Source of the DNA: Micrococcaceae bacterium UBA6021
Lineage (GTDB): Bacteria > Actinomycetota > Actinomycetes > Actinomycetales > Micrococcaceae
DNA length: 6,745 nt
Direction: 5' to 3'
Assembly: GCA_002427975.1 (NCBI GenBank)
Contig: DIZT01000297.1
Span: forward strand, 1-6,745
Numbering within the stretch: the first letter of the stretch is position 1; each line of letters begins with the position of its first letter. Position numbers and translations under genes: made by a program. Below, in pieces: positions 1 through 6,571 of the stretch. The notes under the pieces were generated by a model that worked only from the letters and a program-made list of their open reading frames with translations, did no database searches and was not told the DNA's origin.

Positions 1-717
1 ATCTTCTTCGTCACCCAGACTCCCAAGGACGTCCCCGCGGATATCCTGGGCCAGCTGGCCAACCGCATCCAGCACGCCCTCCGCGCGTTCACCCCCGAGG
101 ACGCCAAGGCCCTCAAGGCCACCGTGTCCACGTTCCCGGTCAGCGACTACGACCTCGAGGAAACCCTCACCTCCGCGGGGATCGGCGAGGCTGTTATTAC
201 CGTCATGAACGAGAACGGCGCGCCGACGCTGGTCGCACTCACCCGCCTGCGCGCCCCGGAATCCGTCATGGGCCCCAGCACGGACGACCTCGTCAAAAGC
301 ACAGTGGCCGGGTCCGCGCTGCTCACCAAGTACGGAACCGCCGTGGACAACGTCTCCGCCTTCGAGAAGCTCACCGGCAAAGGCGCGGCGGCCACCGGCG
401 AAGCCGCACCCGGCGAGCCTCCGGTTCCGGGGACTTCCCGCCAGGCCGACGTCGACGCCGAGGCACGCAGGATCGAACAGGAGATTTTGGGCCGGCCCAG
501 CAGCCGTCCCGCACCGGCGCCGGAGCGTGGTGCCGACGCCGGTGCACCCTCGCGGCGCGCACCGGCGCCCGCAGCTCCTGCCGGCGGCGGGATCGCCGGC
601 GACCTCGCCGGAGTCCTGGGCGGCGGGCTCAAGAGCATGGTCCGCTCATTGGGCACCCAGCTCGGCCGGGAACTGCTCCGCGGCGTGTTCGGCACGTCGT
701 CCCGGCGCCGCCGTTAG
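1..717 (+). CDS. HerA-like (DUF853/YjgR-type) ATPase, C-terminal part; 5' end outside window
   Basis: The frame is open from base 1 to the TAG at 715-717, giving 238 residues of a longer protein. The first residues (IFFVTQTPKDVP, then NRIQHALRAFTPED) are the hallmark of the C-terminal half of the HerA/FtsK-superfamily ATPases of the DUF853 (HerA_C, E. coli YjgR-like) family. They include the polar T-Q after a hydrophobic strand and an Arg-rich helix that in this superfamily sits near the nucleotide. The Walker A and B motifs must lie upstream of the window. A DYDLEE...GEAV segment and a TRLRAP motif follow. From about residue 125 an Ala/Pro/Gly-rich linker leads to a short amphipathic helix (about 207-230) and a basic SSRRRR end. 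Family members are predicted cytosolic DNA-linked ATPases of unsettled function. The first ATG or GTG in view is not the true start, because homology begins at base 1. Confidence 0.9.
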   Translation: MFFVTQTPKDVPADILGQLANRIQHALRAFTPEDAKALKATVSTFPVSDYDLEETLTSAGIGEAVITVMNENGAPTLVALTRLRAPESVMGPSTDDLVKSTVAGSALLTKYGTAVDNVSAFEKLTGKGAAATGEAAPGEPPVPGTSRQADVDAEARRIEQEILGRPSSRPAPAPERGADAGAPSRRAPAPAAPAGGGIAGDLAGVLGGGLKSMVRSLGTQLGRELLRGVFGTSSRRRR

Positions 718-743
718 GCAAAACCGGACGGTGTCCCGCACTG

Positions 744-773
744 GACTTCCCGCCGTCGGGCGTCAGGAAAGTC
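744..773 (+). terminator. Possible terminator stem-loop after the HerA-like gene
   Basis: Starting 27 bases after the stop codon, GACTTCC (744-750) pairs with GGAAAGTC (766-773, one bulged A). Inside it, CGCC (751-754) pairs with GGCG (759-762) around a 4-base loop, with a 3-base bulge at 763-765. That is about 11 base pairs. No T-run follows, so if it terminates it would be of the U-poor type seen in actinobacteria. A second small hairpin (CCCGT 781-785 with ACGGG 789-793) lies just downstream. Termination is an inference. Confidence 0.35.
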
Positions 774-828
774 GCCCCAGCCCGTCACACGGGGCGGCGG
801 CTACACCTGTGTTCAGCGGGCTTGCAGG

Positions 829-834
829 TAACGT
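829..834 (+). promoter_or_regulatory. Candidate -10 element (TAACGT) for the membrane-anchored protein gene
   Basis: TAACGT fits the actinobacterial TAnnnT -10 pattern. It ends 7 bases before an in-frame GTG (842) and 13 before the ATG (848), so a transcript could be leaderless or nearly so. No good -35 is visible about 17 bases upstream, and no Shine-Dalgarno sequence at normal spacing precedes either start. This is weak evidence from pattern alone. Confidence 0.2.
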
Positions 835-847
835 AAGTGACGTGCAG

Positions 848-1840
848 ATGAGTCAGGCGTTGGTGAGGATGGCAGCAGGGTGGCTGCTTGGGCTCATGAT
901 TGCCGTGGCCGCGGCCATCGTTGGGGTCAACGTGGTGAACAATACGGTGGCGAGTCCACAGCAGCCTGTCCGGGAATATCTGGATGCCCTCCACGAGGGG
1001 AACGGCGGTAAGGCGCTGGGCCTGCTGCGGGCCTCTGTACCACCCAGCAACGCCGCCATGCTGGACGGCACAGCGCTGCAGACGGCTTCCTCGCGGCTGG
1101 CGAACATCACCATCGGCGATGCTGAGGAACGCTCAGGGAGCCAGGTCATGGTGCCGGTGCAATACACCATCGACGGCAGCAAGCTTCGCACCGAATTCCT
1201 GCTGGAGAAGACCGGCACCGAATGGCTTTTCTTTAACACGTGGGCGTTTGTGCCGTCGCAGCTGCCCACGGTGGGCCTGACAGTGGTGAACGCCAGCGAA
1301 GCCAACCTCAACGGCGTCCCGGTGAATATGCCGCAAGGCAGAAATTCGTTCGCCGTGTTCTACCCGGGCGAATATGAGGCCTCCCTGAACGGTGAATACT
1401 TCGCCGCGCCTGCCACGCGCGCCACGGTGACGTCCCGCGATGTCCCGGCGGCTCCCCTGAACCTGCTGACCGAGGCCACCGACCAGCTGCGGAAGGACGT
1501 GGGCGCGAAGGTACAGGAGTTCCTGGACAACTGCGCCGCCGAAGCTGTGAAGCAGCAAAAGCTGCAGCCGGACTGCCCCTTCTATTTCGCCAGCACCAAC
1601 AACGTGGGCGACGGCACCATCAAGTGGACCATCACGAAGTACCCGGAGATTTCCATCGAGCCCTTTGACGGCCGCTGGGTGGTTGCCACGCTCGACGGGA
1701 AGGCCAGGGTGGAGGCCGTCCAGCAGAGTTCCTTCACCGGCGGCTGGTTCCCGCTCAACGAAGAGGTGGACTTCAGCTTCACCACCCGCCTGGACGTCGC
1801 CGGCGACACCATCAAGGTCACGCCGCTCCTGAGCTACTAG
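848..1840 (+). CDS. Membrane-anchored extracytoplasmic protein of unknown function (possible NTF2-like/TcaA-like domains)
   Basis: The ATG at 848 gives 330 residues ending at TAG 1838-1840. In-frame GTGs at 842 and 809 are alternatives, and no start has a convincing ribosome binding site. Residues 8-30 form one hydrophobic helix after a short N-terminus with a single Arg, so the rest probably lies outside the membrane. Residues 37-138 open with QQPVREYLDAL and end with strands around EWLFFNTW, a layout like NTF2/cystatin-fold domains. Residues 140-195 (VVNASEANLNGVPV...PGEYEASLNGEYF) resemble the PEGA-like middle domain of TcaA/YvbJ-type proteins. Residues 200-330 are a third alpha+beta unit ending in ...VTPLLSY. 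Cys229 and Cys243 are the only cysteines and may form a disulfide outside the cell. Unlike TcaA/YvbJ there is no N-terminal zinc ribbon. The TcaA comparison is tentative and function is unknown. Confidence 0.85.
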   Translation: MSQALVRMAAGWLLGLMIAVAAAIVGVNVVNNTVASPQQPVREYLDALHEGNGGKALGLLRASVPPSNAAMLDGTALQTASSRLANITIGDAEERSGSQVMVPVQYTIDGSKLRTEFLLEKTGTEWLFFNTWAFVPSQLPTVGLTVVNASEANLNGVPVNMPQGRNSFAVFYPGEYEASLNGEYFAAPATRATVTSRDVPAAPLNLLTEATDQLRKDVGAKVQEFLDNCAAEAVKQQKLQPDCPFYFASTNNVGDGTIKWTITKYPEISIEPFDGRWVVATLDGKARVEAVQQSSFTGGWFPLNEEVDFSFTTRLDVAGDTIKVTPLLSY

Positions 1841-1917
1841 TGTCCTGCGCCGTTGGCCTGGTGTCACGCCCAGCACGCTTTGCTACCCCTGAGCGCGCCG
1901 GCCCCTGCCCGGCACGC

Positions 1918-1962
1918 AAAAGGCTGCCTCCCGTGACGTCAGGTCACGGGAGGCAGCCTTTT
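1918..1962. terminator. Bidirectional intrinsic terminator, perfect 20-bp stem
   Basis: The left arm 1918-1937 (AAAAGGCTGCCTCCCGTGAC) is exactly complementary to the right arm 1943-1962, with a 5-base loop (GTCAG, 1938-1942). A run of four T ends the stem on each strand. It lies 78 bases after the + strand stop codon at 1840 and 24 bases after the - strand stop at 1986, in the gap between two converging genes. It can therefore stop transcription from both directions. Confidence 0.92.
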
Positions 1963-1985
1963 GATCTAAAGCACGGCGGTGGTGA

Positions 1986-4022
1986 TCAGTCCATGCCGCG
2001 CAGGTCCAGGACCAACTCGGTGTCGCCGTCGTCCGTCAGGAGCAGTGGGATGCCCCAGTCCTGCTGGTACAGGTGGCAGGCGGCGTGGTCGGGGATCTCG
2101 CCGTCCTCGGTCTCGGGGCCGTCGCAGGCCGCGGCGCGGGCCGTGATGTGCAGGACGCCCTCCGGAACGCCGGAAGCCAGTTCCAGTGTCCGGAGCAGCC
2201 CCACCGAGGTTCCGCCGCCGGCCACGAGCAGTTCTGGCGGTGTGGAGGAGATCTTCAGCTGCGTGGGATCGCCCCAGCGGTCGTCGAGCTTCTGCCCGGT
2301 GGGCGCGGTGAAGCGGACGGTCAGTTCCAGGAAGCCGGGCGCAACGGGACTCTTGGGCCGGTGGGTCTGCGAAGCGCCCTCGTCCACCTGCTGGGCTTCC
2401 TTCGGGATGGGCACGTAGACCAGCTGGTGCTTGTTGGCCTCAACCACCACCAACAACGGCTCGGAGCCCGCGGCGTGGGTGTGGTCCACAATCACGTCGG
2501 ACGGCTCCGAGAGTCCGCGGGCGAGCGTGGACACCGTTCCGGTTGCCGGGTCATAGCGGCGCACTGCACCGTTGTACGTGTCGGCGATGGCGATGGAACC
2601 GTCCGGCAGAACGGTCACGCCGAGGGGGTGCTGGAGGCGTGCCTCGGACGCGGCTCCGTCGCGGAAGCCGAAATCGAACAGGCCCTTGCCCGCGGCAGTC
2701 TCCACGGTGACCGTACCGCCGTCGCCAATCACCAGCTTGCGGAGGGCGGATGTTTCGGAGTCCGCCACCCAGATGTTGCCGTCGGCGTCCTCGGCGAGGC
2801 CGGACGGCTGGGCGAACCAGGCCTCATGGGCGCCCCCGTCCAACAGGCCCTCCAGGCCGTTGCCGGCAATAATGGCCACGGCGCCGGTGAGCGGGTCGAA
2901 GCTGAAGATCTGGTGCGTGCCGGCCATGGCGATCGCCACGGCGTTGAGCTTGGTGGACCAGACCACGTCCCACGGCGAGCTGAGCGACACCTCCAGCGGG
3001 TGACCGCTGAGCTGGCCGGTGAAACCGGCTGCGTCCTCATCCACCCGTGTGGGGCCGGTTTCCAGCAGGCGCTGCACGCCGTTGCCGGCGATCGTGGTGG
3101 CCGTCCCGTCCGCCAGCGAGAGTCCGCGGAGGCGGTGGTTGACCGAGTCCGCAATGACGACGTCGTAGCCCGCCTTCGCTGCCACATCCGCCGGGAGGAG
3201 GACAAGACCCTGCGGTTCGTTGAACTGTGCGGTGGCCGTGACGGAGTCGACGTCGGCGGCCGGGCCGTCCGCGTAGCCCTTGGTCCCGGAGCCGTAGGTG
3301 CGCAGCACCGTCTGGAAGTCGCTGCCCAGCTCTACGAGACGGTGGTGGCCCGTGTCCGTTACCAGCCAGGACCCCCCGGTGACGCTATCAGCGGCAGCGG
3401 AAGTCCCGCCGTCGGACATTACCTTCCCGGCTGAACCTTGTCCGCCGGGACCCCGCCCGGCCGGCAGGAACAGCGCCTTGCCGGGGAACCGCAGGGTGCC
3501 CGAGGTGGCTTCCGGCGCCACATACGGGCCGGAGCCGCGGTGCAGTGTGCCCTTGGCCTCGTGCTCGGCGATCAGTTCCGGGATGAGCACGGCCAGGCCG
3601 TCAGCGTGGCCTTCGCCGGACAAATGCGCCACGATGTAGCCCTCGGGGTCGATGACCACCAGGGTGGGCCAGGCGCGCGCGGTATAGGCCTTCCACGTGT
3701 CCAGCTCGGGATCGTCCAGGACGGGGTGGTGGATCTCGTAGCGCTCCACGGCGGCTGCCAGGGCCGCGGGATCCGCTTCGTGTTCAAACTTGGGCGAGTG
3801 CACACCCACGGTGACCAGGACGTCGGAGTACTGCTCCTCAAGCGGGCGCAACTCATCGAGGACGTGCAGGCAGTTGATGCAGCAGAAAGTCCAGAAGTCG
3901 AGCAGCACGATTTTGCCGCGCAGGGCTTCGAGGTCCAGCGATTTGCCGCCGGTGTTGAGCCAGTTGCGGCCCACCAGTTCGGAGGCGCGGACCCGGAGTT
4001 GGGTGCGTACGGTTTCGCTCAT
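1986..4022 (-). CDS. NHLRC2-like protein: thioredoxin-fold domain plus NHL-repeat beta-propeller
   Basis: This 678-residue protein starts at ATG 4022-4020, preceded by GGAAGGA five bases away. Residues 15-155 are a TlpA/ResA-like thioredoxin fold with the active-site cluster CCINC (C47, C48, C51; CxxC is C48-C51) and a cis-proline motif AWPT at P119. Residues 177-540 hold about six NHL blades, recognisable as repeats of P-x-G/D-V..., then IADSxNHRL-like ends (DTGHHRL, ADSVNHRL, AGTHQIF, ADSETSAL, ADTYNGAV, EANKHQL). Residues 555-678 are a beta-rich C-terminal domain with C633, C649 and an HAACH motif. This three-part order matches animal NHLRC2 (about 726 residues). There is no signal peptide or membrane helix, so it should be cytosolic; a disulfide or peroxide-related redox role is inferred. 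A Gly/Ala/Ser-rich insert (residues 188-217) interrupts the first blade. The gene overlaps the upstream CopD-CtaG gene by one base. Confidence 0.93.
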   Translation of the reverse strand: MSETVRTQLRVRASELVGRNWLNTGGKSLDLEALRGKIVLLDFWTFCCINCLHVLDELRPLEEQYSDVLVTVGVHSPKFEHEADPAALAAAVERYEIHHPVLDDPELDTWKAYTARAWPTLVVIDPEGYIVAHLSGEGHADGLAVLIPELIAEHEAKGTLHRGSGPYVAPEATSGTLRFPGKALFLPAGRGPGGQGSAGKVMSDGGTSAAADSVTGGSWLVTDTGHHRLVELGSDFQTVLRTYGSGTKGYADGPAADVDSVTATAQFNEPQGLVLLPADVAAKAGYDVVIADSVNHRLRGLSLADGTATTIAGNGVQRLLETGPTRVDEDAAGFTGQLSGHPLEVSLSSPWDVVWSTKLNAVAIAMAGTHQIFSFDPLTGAVAIIAGNGLEGLLDGGAHEAWFAQPSGLAEDADGNIWVADSETSALRKLVIGDGGTVTVETAAGKGLFDFGFRDGAASEARLQHPLGVTVLPDGSIAIADTYNGAVRRYDPATGTVSTLARGLSEPSDVIVDHTHAAGSEPLLVVVEANKHQLVYVPIPKEAQQVDEGASQTHRPKSPVAPGFLELTVRFTAPTGQKLDDRWGDPTQLKISSTPPELLVAGGGTSVGLLRTLELASGVPEGVLHITARAAACDGPETEDGEIPDHAACHLYQQDWGIPLLLTDDGDTELVLDLRGMD

Positions 4023-6172
4023 CAGCGTCCTTCCAGCTTTGAGTTGCGTTCAGCCAGTCTGGCATCGCGTTCAGCCAATTTGGCAAACATATCGTTGTAA
4101 GCAGTGAGATCGGCGTCGTTATTCCTGTCCGCTGCCCGATCAGTGCGGCGGGTTTCCCGTTCATCGGAGCGGGACCACATGATCGCAACCCCGATGGCCA
4201 CCAGCAGGGTGGGCACCTCGCCGATGCCCCACGCCGCCGCGCCGCCCATCTGCTGGTCTGCGATGGCGGAAAGCCCCCAGGCGCGGCCAAGGTTGCCGAA
4301 GTAGTCGGCCGCCAACAGGCTGGTCCCGCCCATGATCGTGACGCCGAAGAAGGCGTGGAAGGCCATCGTGGCGAGCAGGAGGAGCAGCCTCATGGGGTAC
4401 GGTGCACGCCGGGGCAGCGGGTCCGTGCCGATCATGCTCAGCACGAAGATGTATCCCGTGAGGGAGAAGTGCAGGATCATCAGCTCGTGGCCCACGTGAT
4501 CCCGCATGGCGAAGCCGACGGCATCCGAGAAGTAGAACAGCACGATCGAGCCCGCGAAGTTGGCTGCGGCGAAGAGGGGGTGTGTGACCAGTTGGGAGAA
4601 CCTGGACTGCACAAACACAAGAACCCATTCCCGAATTCCCCGGGTGCCGTCGCCGCGGGCCGGCAACGCCCGAAGGGCCAGCGTCACGGGGGCTCCGAGC
4701 ACCAGGAAGATGGGGGCCACCATGGTCAGTGCCATGTGGTCCACCATGTGCGCGGAGAAGAGGACCCTGCCATAGACCGACGGCGGCCCTGAGGTGATGT
4801 AGGTCAGCACAAGGAGGCCGATCACCCAGTTCACGGACCGGAACCACTGCCACTTGTCACCGCGGCGGCGGACCTTGGCGACGCCCAGGAAGTACGTGAC
4901 CAGCCCGAAAAGCACCACTGCCACCCAGAGCCAGTCAAAGCGCCACTCCGTCAGCCAGCGCTCCGGGGTCAGTTCAGGCGGCAGCTCGTAGCCGGAGAGG
5001 ATGAACGCCGGCGATGCGTCCGGCGCAAAGGTGGTGGGCTGCGGCGGGGCCGAACGGCTGAGGGCCACGGCGATGCCCGAGGTGGCTCCCATGATGAGGA
5101 GTTCCACGAGCACCAGCTGCCAGAGCACCCGGCGGGAGGACATCGCCGAGCCTTTGCGGCCCAGCTGGGGAATGACCCAGCGCCGGTGCATCAGGCCGAT
5201 CCCGCCAAGGACCAGGGTCGCCGCCGCTTTCGCGAGGATCAGCTGGCCGTACGGGGAACCAAAGAGGTCGTTCCAGTTGGTGACACGGATGCTGGCGTTG
5301 ATCACGCCCGAGGCGAAGACCAGGACAAAGGCGAAGCCGGCCAGGGTCGAGAAGCGTCGCAGCGTTGGCTCCGTGATGTCTGTACCGGCTCCGGGCTTCG
5401 GGCCAGTCAGGATTCCGGACAGCAGAGCCAGGAGGATGATGCCGCCAACCCAGGCGCTGACGCCCACGAGGTGCAGGCCCAGGGAGTTGATGGCACCTTC
5501 GTGGTCCGACGAGCTTGACGAGTGGCCGATCAGCGCGGCGGGAACCAGCCCTGCCAGCGCCAGGATCAGCGTGAGCGCGAGGCCCCCCAGGGATCTGACG
5601 CCGAACAGCGCGGTGGTCACCACGGCCGCGATGACCGTTACTGTCAGCCAGGCCCGCCCTGTGTCGATGTCAGTCATGAAGTACACCAGGGCGCGGGTGA
5701 ATTCAGCGTCCCCGGCGATGGCCTGGCCCGCGACATCCGTGTAGGTCAGCACCAGCACGGCGACCGCTGACAGCGTCCACACGGCACCCGCAACGGCTGC
5801 TACGGCCAGGGCCCGGGCGAACGCCGGATGTTCCGGTGCGTCGCCGTTGTGTGTCCGGGACCTGAGACCCGCAGTTCTGGGGAGGATGGCCACCGCGAAG
5901 ATCAGTCCGCCGATCACCGTCGCCAATGACACGTTATGGATGGCCATGCTGACGGGCAGTCCCCAGCGGACCAAGGCGCCGGGGTCCGAGACCTCACGCG
6001 CTGCGGCGGCACCGGAGAAGAGAAGTGCCGCAGTAAGTCCCACGAAGAGGGCTGCAAGGCCGGTAAGCTGCCACGGCCGGGAAATCCCCAGGGCGCCACC
6101 GCCGCGGGCCGAGGGGCCCCTGTCAGGGCCTGGCTGGGAAGTTGCGGGACGGGACTTTGCTGCAGACGGCAC
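4022..6172 (-). CDS. CopD (copper resistance D) - CtaG (cytochrome c oxidase assembly) fusion membrane protein
   Basis: The 716-residue polytopic protein has about 15-16 membrane segments. The CopD-like half (about 36-375) shows conserved histidines at H79 (MAIHN), at H217 and H224 flanking a Ser run, and at H234 in the LGLHLVGVSAWVGG signature. The CtaG (caa3_CtaG) half (about 405-668) shows FSAHMVDHM (H475, H479), VAPIFLVLGAP, DHVGHELMILH (H559, H562, H568), MAFHAFFG (H606) and DQQMGGAAAWGIGE. Same-order fusions are known in actinobacteria (for example M. tuberculosis Rv0102, about 660 residues). CopD-family proteins move copper across the membrane, and B. subtilis CtaG is needed to assemble caa3 oxidase. 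Linking copper supply to the CuA/CuB sites here is therefore family knowledge plus inference. The start is GTG (6172-6170), since an in-frame TAG lies immediately before it; its ribosome binding site is weak. The charged cytosolic tail (669-716) ends in heptad-like repeats. Confidence 0.93.
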   Translation of the reverse strand: MPSAAKSRPATSQPGPDRGPSARGGGALGISRPWQLTGLAALFVGLTAALLFSGAAAAREVSDPGALVRWGLPVSMAIHNVSLATVIGGLIFAVAILPRTAGLRSRTHNGDAPEHPAFARALAVAAVAGAVWTLSAVAVLVLTYTDVAGQAIAGDAEFTRALVYFMTDIDTGRAWLTVTVIAAVVTTALFGVRSLGGLALTLILALAGLVPAALIGHSSSSSDHEGAINSLGLHLVGVSAWVGGIILLALLSGILTGPKPGAGTDITEPTLRRFSTLAGFAFVLVFASGVINASIRVTNWNDLFGSPYGQLILAKAAATLVLGGIGLMHRRWVIPQLGRKGSAMSSRRVLWQLVLVELLIMGATSGIAVALSRSAPPQPTTFAPDASPAFILSGYELPPELTPERWLTEWRFDWLWVAVVLFGLVTYFLGVAKVRRRGDKWQWFRSVNWVIGLLVLTYITSGPPSVYGRVLFSAHMVDHMALTMVAPIFLVLGAPVTLALRALPARGDGTRGIREWVLVFVQSRFSQLVTHPLFAAANFAGSIVLFYFSDAVGFAMRDHVGHELMILHFSLTGYIFVLSMIGTDPLPRRAPYPMRLLLLLATMAFHAFFGVTIMGGTSLLAADYFGNLGRAWGLSAIADQQMGGAAAWGIGEVPTLLVAIGVAIMWSRSDERETRRTDRAADRNNDADLTAYNDMFAKLAERDARLAERNSKLEGR
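4025..4087 (-). repeat. Three tandem 21-bp units encoding a 7-residue repeat
   Basis: The + strand units are 4025-4045, 4046-4066 and 4067-4087. The second and third share 17 of 21 bases, including an identical 11-base core GCGTTCAGCCA at 4046 and 4067. The first unit is more diverged. Translated on the - strand they give FAKLAER, DARLAER and NSKLEGR, the C-terminal end of the CopD-CtaG protein. The diverged unit carries the ribosome binding site of the next gene. Confidence 0.85.
4028..4034 (-). promoter_or_regulatory. Ribosome binding site of the NHL-thioredoxin gene, inside the upstream coding sequence
   Basis: On the - strand GGAAGGA lies five bases before the ATG at 4022 and is also read as the last codons (Glu-Gly) of the CopD-CtaG gene. 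With the TGATG stop/start overlap this fixes the start and supports translational coupling. Confidence 0.8.
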
Positions 6173-6220
6173 CTATCCATTGTCCGCTACTGGTGCCAAC
6201 GCGGCGAATCGGCTTAAAGC

Positions 6221-6253
6221 AGTGGAGCGGCAACCCTTGGTCACCGCTCCACT
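6221..6253 (-). terminator. Hairpin after the HU gene, probable terminator
   Basis: AGTGGAGCGG (6221-6230) pairs perfectly with CCGCTCCACT (6244-6253) around a 13-base loop. On the - strand the stem can be lengthened by AAAGCAG pairing with CTGCTTT across a bulge. It starts 18 bases after the HU stop codon and is followed by a short T-run (GCTTTAA), so it fits a moderate intrinsic terminator. It lies within the 99-bp gap before the CopD-CtaG start and may separate HU expression from that gene or let some transcription through. Confidence 0.6.
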
Positions 6254-6271
6254 CATGCTGCTTTTAGCAGA

Positions 6272-6559
6272 TTACTTCTTCTTGGCGACTGCAGCCTTCA
6301 GCTTCGAGCCGGCGGTCAGCTTGACGCTGTGGCCTGCTGCGATCTGGATGGTCTCGCCGGTCTGCGGGTTCCGGCCGGTGCGGGCTGCACGGTCGGTGCG
6401 CTCGACTGCGAGCCAGCCGGGGATGGTGATCTTCTCGCCGGCGGCGACGGAAGTCTCGAAAACCTCGAACAGTGCATCGAGGACCGAGTTGACGGCTGCC
6501 TGGCTGGTGCCGGCCTTGCCTGCTACCTCTGAAACAAGTTCACTACGGTTCTTAGCCAT
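6272..6559 (-). CDS. HU-family nucleoid-associated DNA-binding protein (short form)
   Basis: This 95-residue protein starts at ATG 6559-6557 behind a consensus AGGAGGA. The N-terminal helical dimerisation region (MAKNRSELVSEVAGKAG, then AAVNSVLDALFEVF) is typical of HU. The beta-arm region carries RNPQTGE, with the proline that intercalates into bent DNA (P64), followed by the IQIAAGHSVKLTAGSKLK segment. It ends in AVAKKK. The usual GFG turn before the arm is PGWLAVER here. The protein has normal HU length and lacks the long Lys/Ala tail of mycobacterial HupB. HU binds DNA without strong sequence preference as a dimer, bends it and compacts the nucleoid. It is expected to be abundant, which fits the strong ribosome binding site and the hairpin after it. 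Confidence 0.95.
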   Translation of the reverse strand: MAKNRSELVSEVAGKAGTSQAAVNSVLDALFEVFETSVAAGEKITIPGWLAVERTDRAARTGRNPQTGETIQIAAGHSVKLTAGSKLKAAVAKKK

Positions 6560-6564
6560 TGATG

Positions 6565-6571
6565 TCCTCCT
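6565..6571 (-). promoter_or_regulatory. Consensus Shine-Dalgarno sequence of the HU gene
   Basis: AGGAGGA on the - strand lies just before the ATG at 6559, with a five-base spacer (CATCA). It is the strongest ribosome binding site in the window, fixes the HU start and fits high expression. Confidence 0.9.

Noticed and set aside
781..796. Second small hairpin before the anchored-protein gene as a riboswitch or operator
   Set aside because: It is only 5-6 base pairs with alternative pairings and no conserved motif, so chance pairing in GC-rich DNA is sufficient.
527..847. Extending the anchored-protein gene upstream to the ATG at 527
   Set aside because: The extra residues are read out of frame through the end of the HerA-like gene and the intergenic stem-loop and look like noise. 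The membrane helix near 848 marks a natural N-terminus.
1133..1876. Minus-strand open frame of 247 codons opposite the anchored-protein gene
   Set aside because: It is a shadow of the + strand gene with no domain, and it would run against a gene with a clear membrane helix and coherent product.
2073..3434. Long + strand open frame (453 codons) opposite the NHL-thioredoxin gene
   Set aside because: It is antisense to a well-supported gene, has Arg/Gly/Val-rich composition without any recognisable domain, and arises from high-GC codon bias.
5001..5744. Plus-strand open frame of 247 codons opposite the CopD-CtaG gene
   Set aside because: Its Ser/Arg/Pro-rich translation is antisense to a strongly conserved membrane protein, so it is taken as a compositional artefact.
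5914..6180. ATG at 6180 just before the CopD-CtaG start as a small gene
   Set aside because: It is in another frame, overlaps the CopD N-terminus, has an Arg/Pro/Ser-rich translation and shows no independent support.
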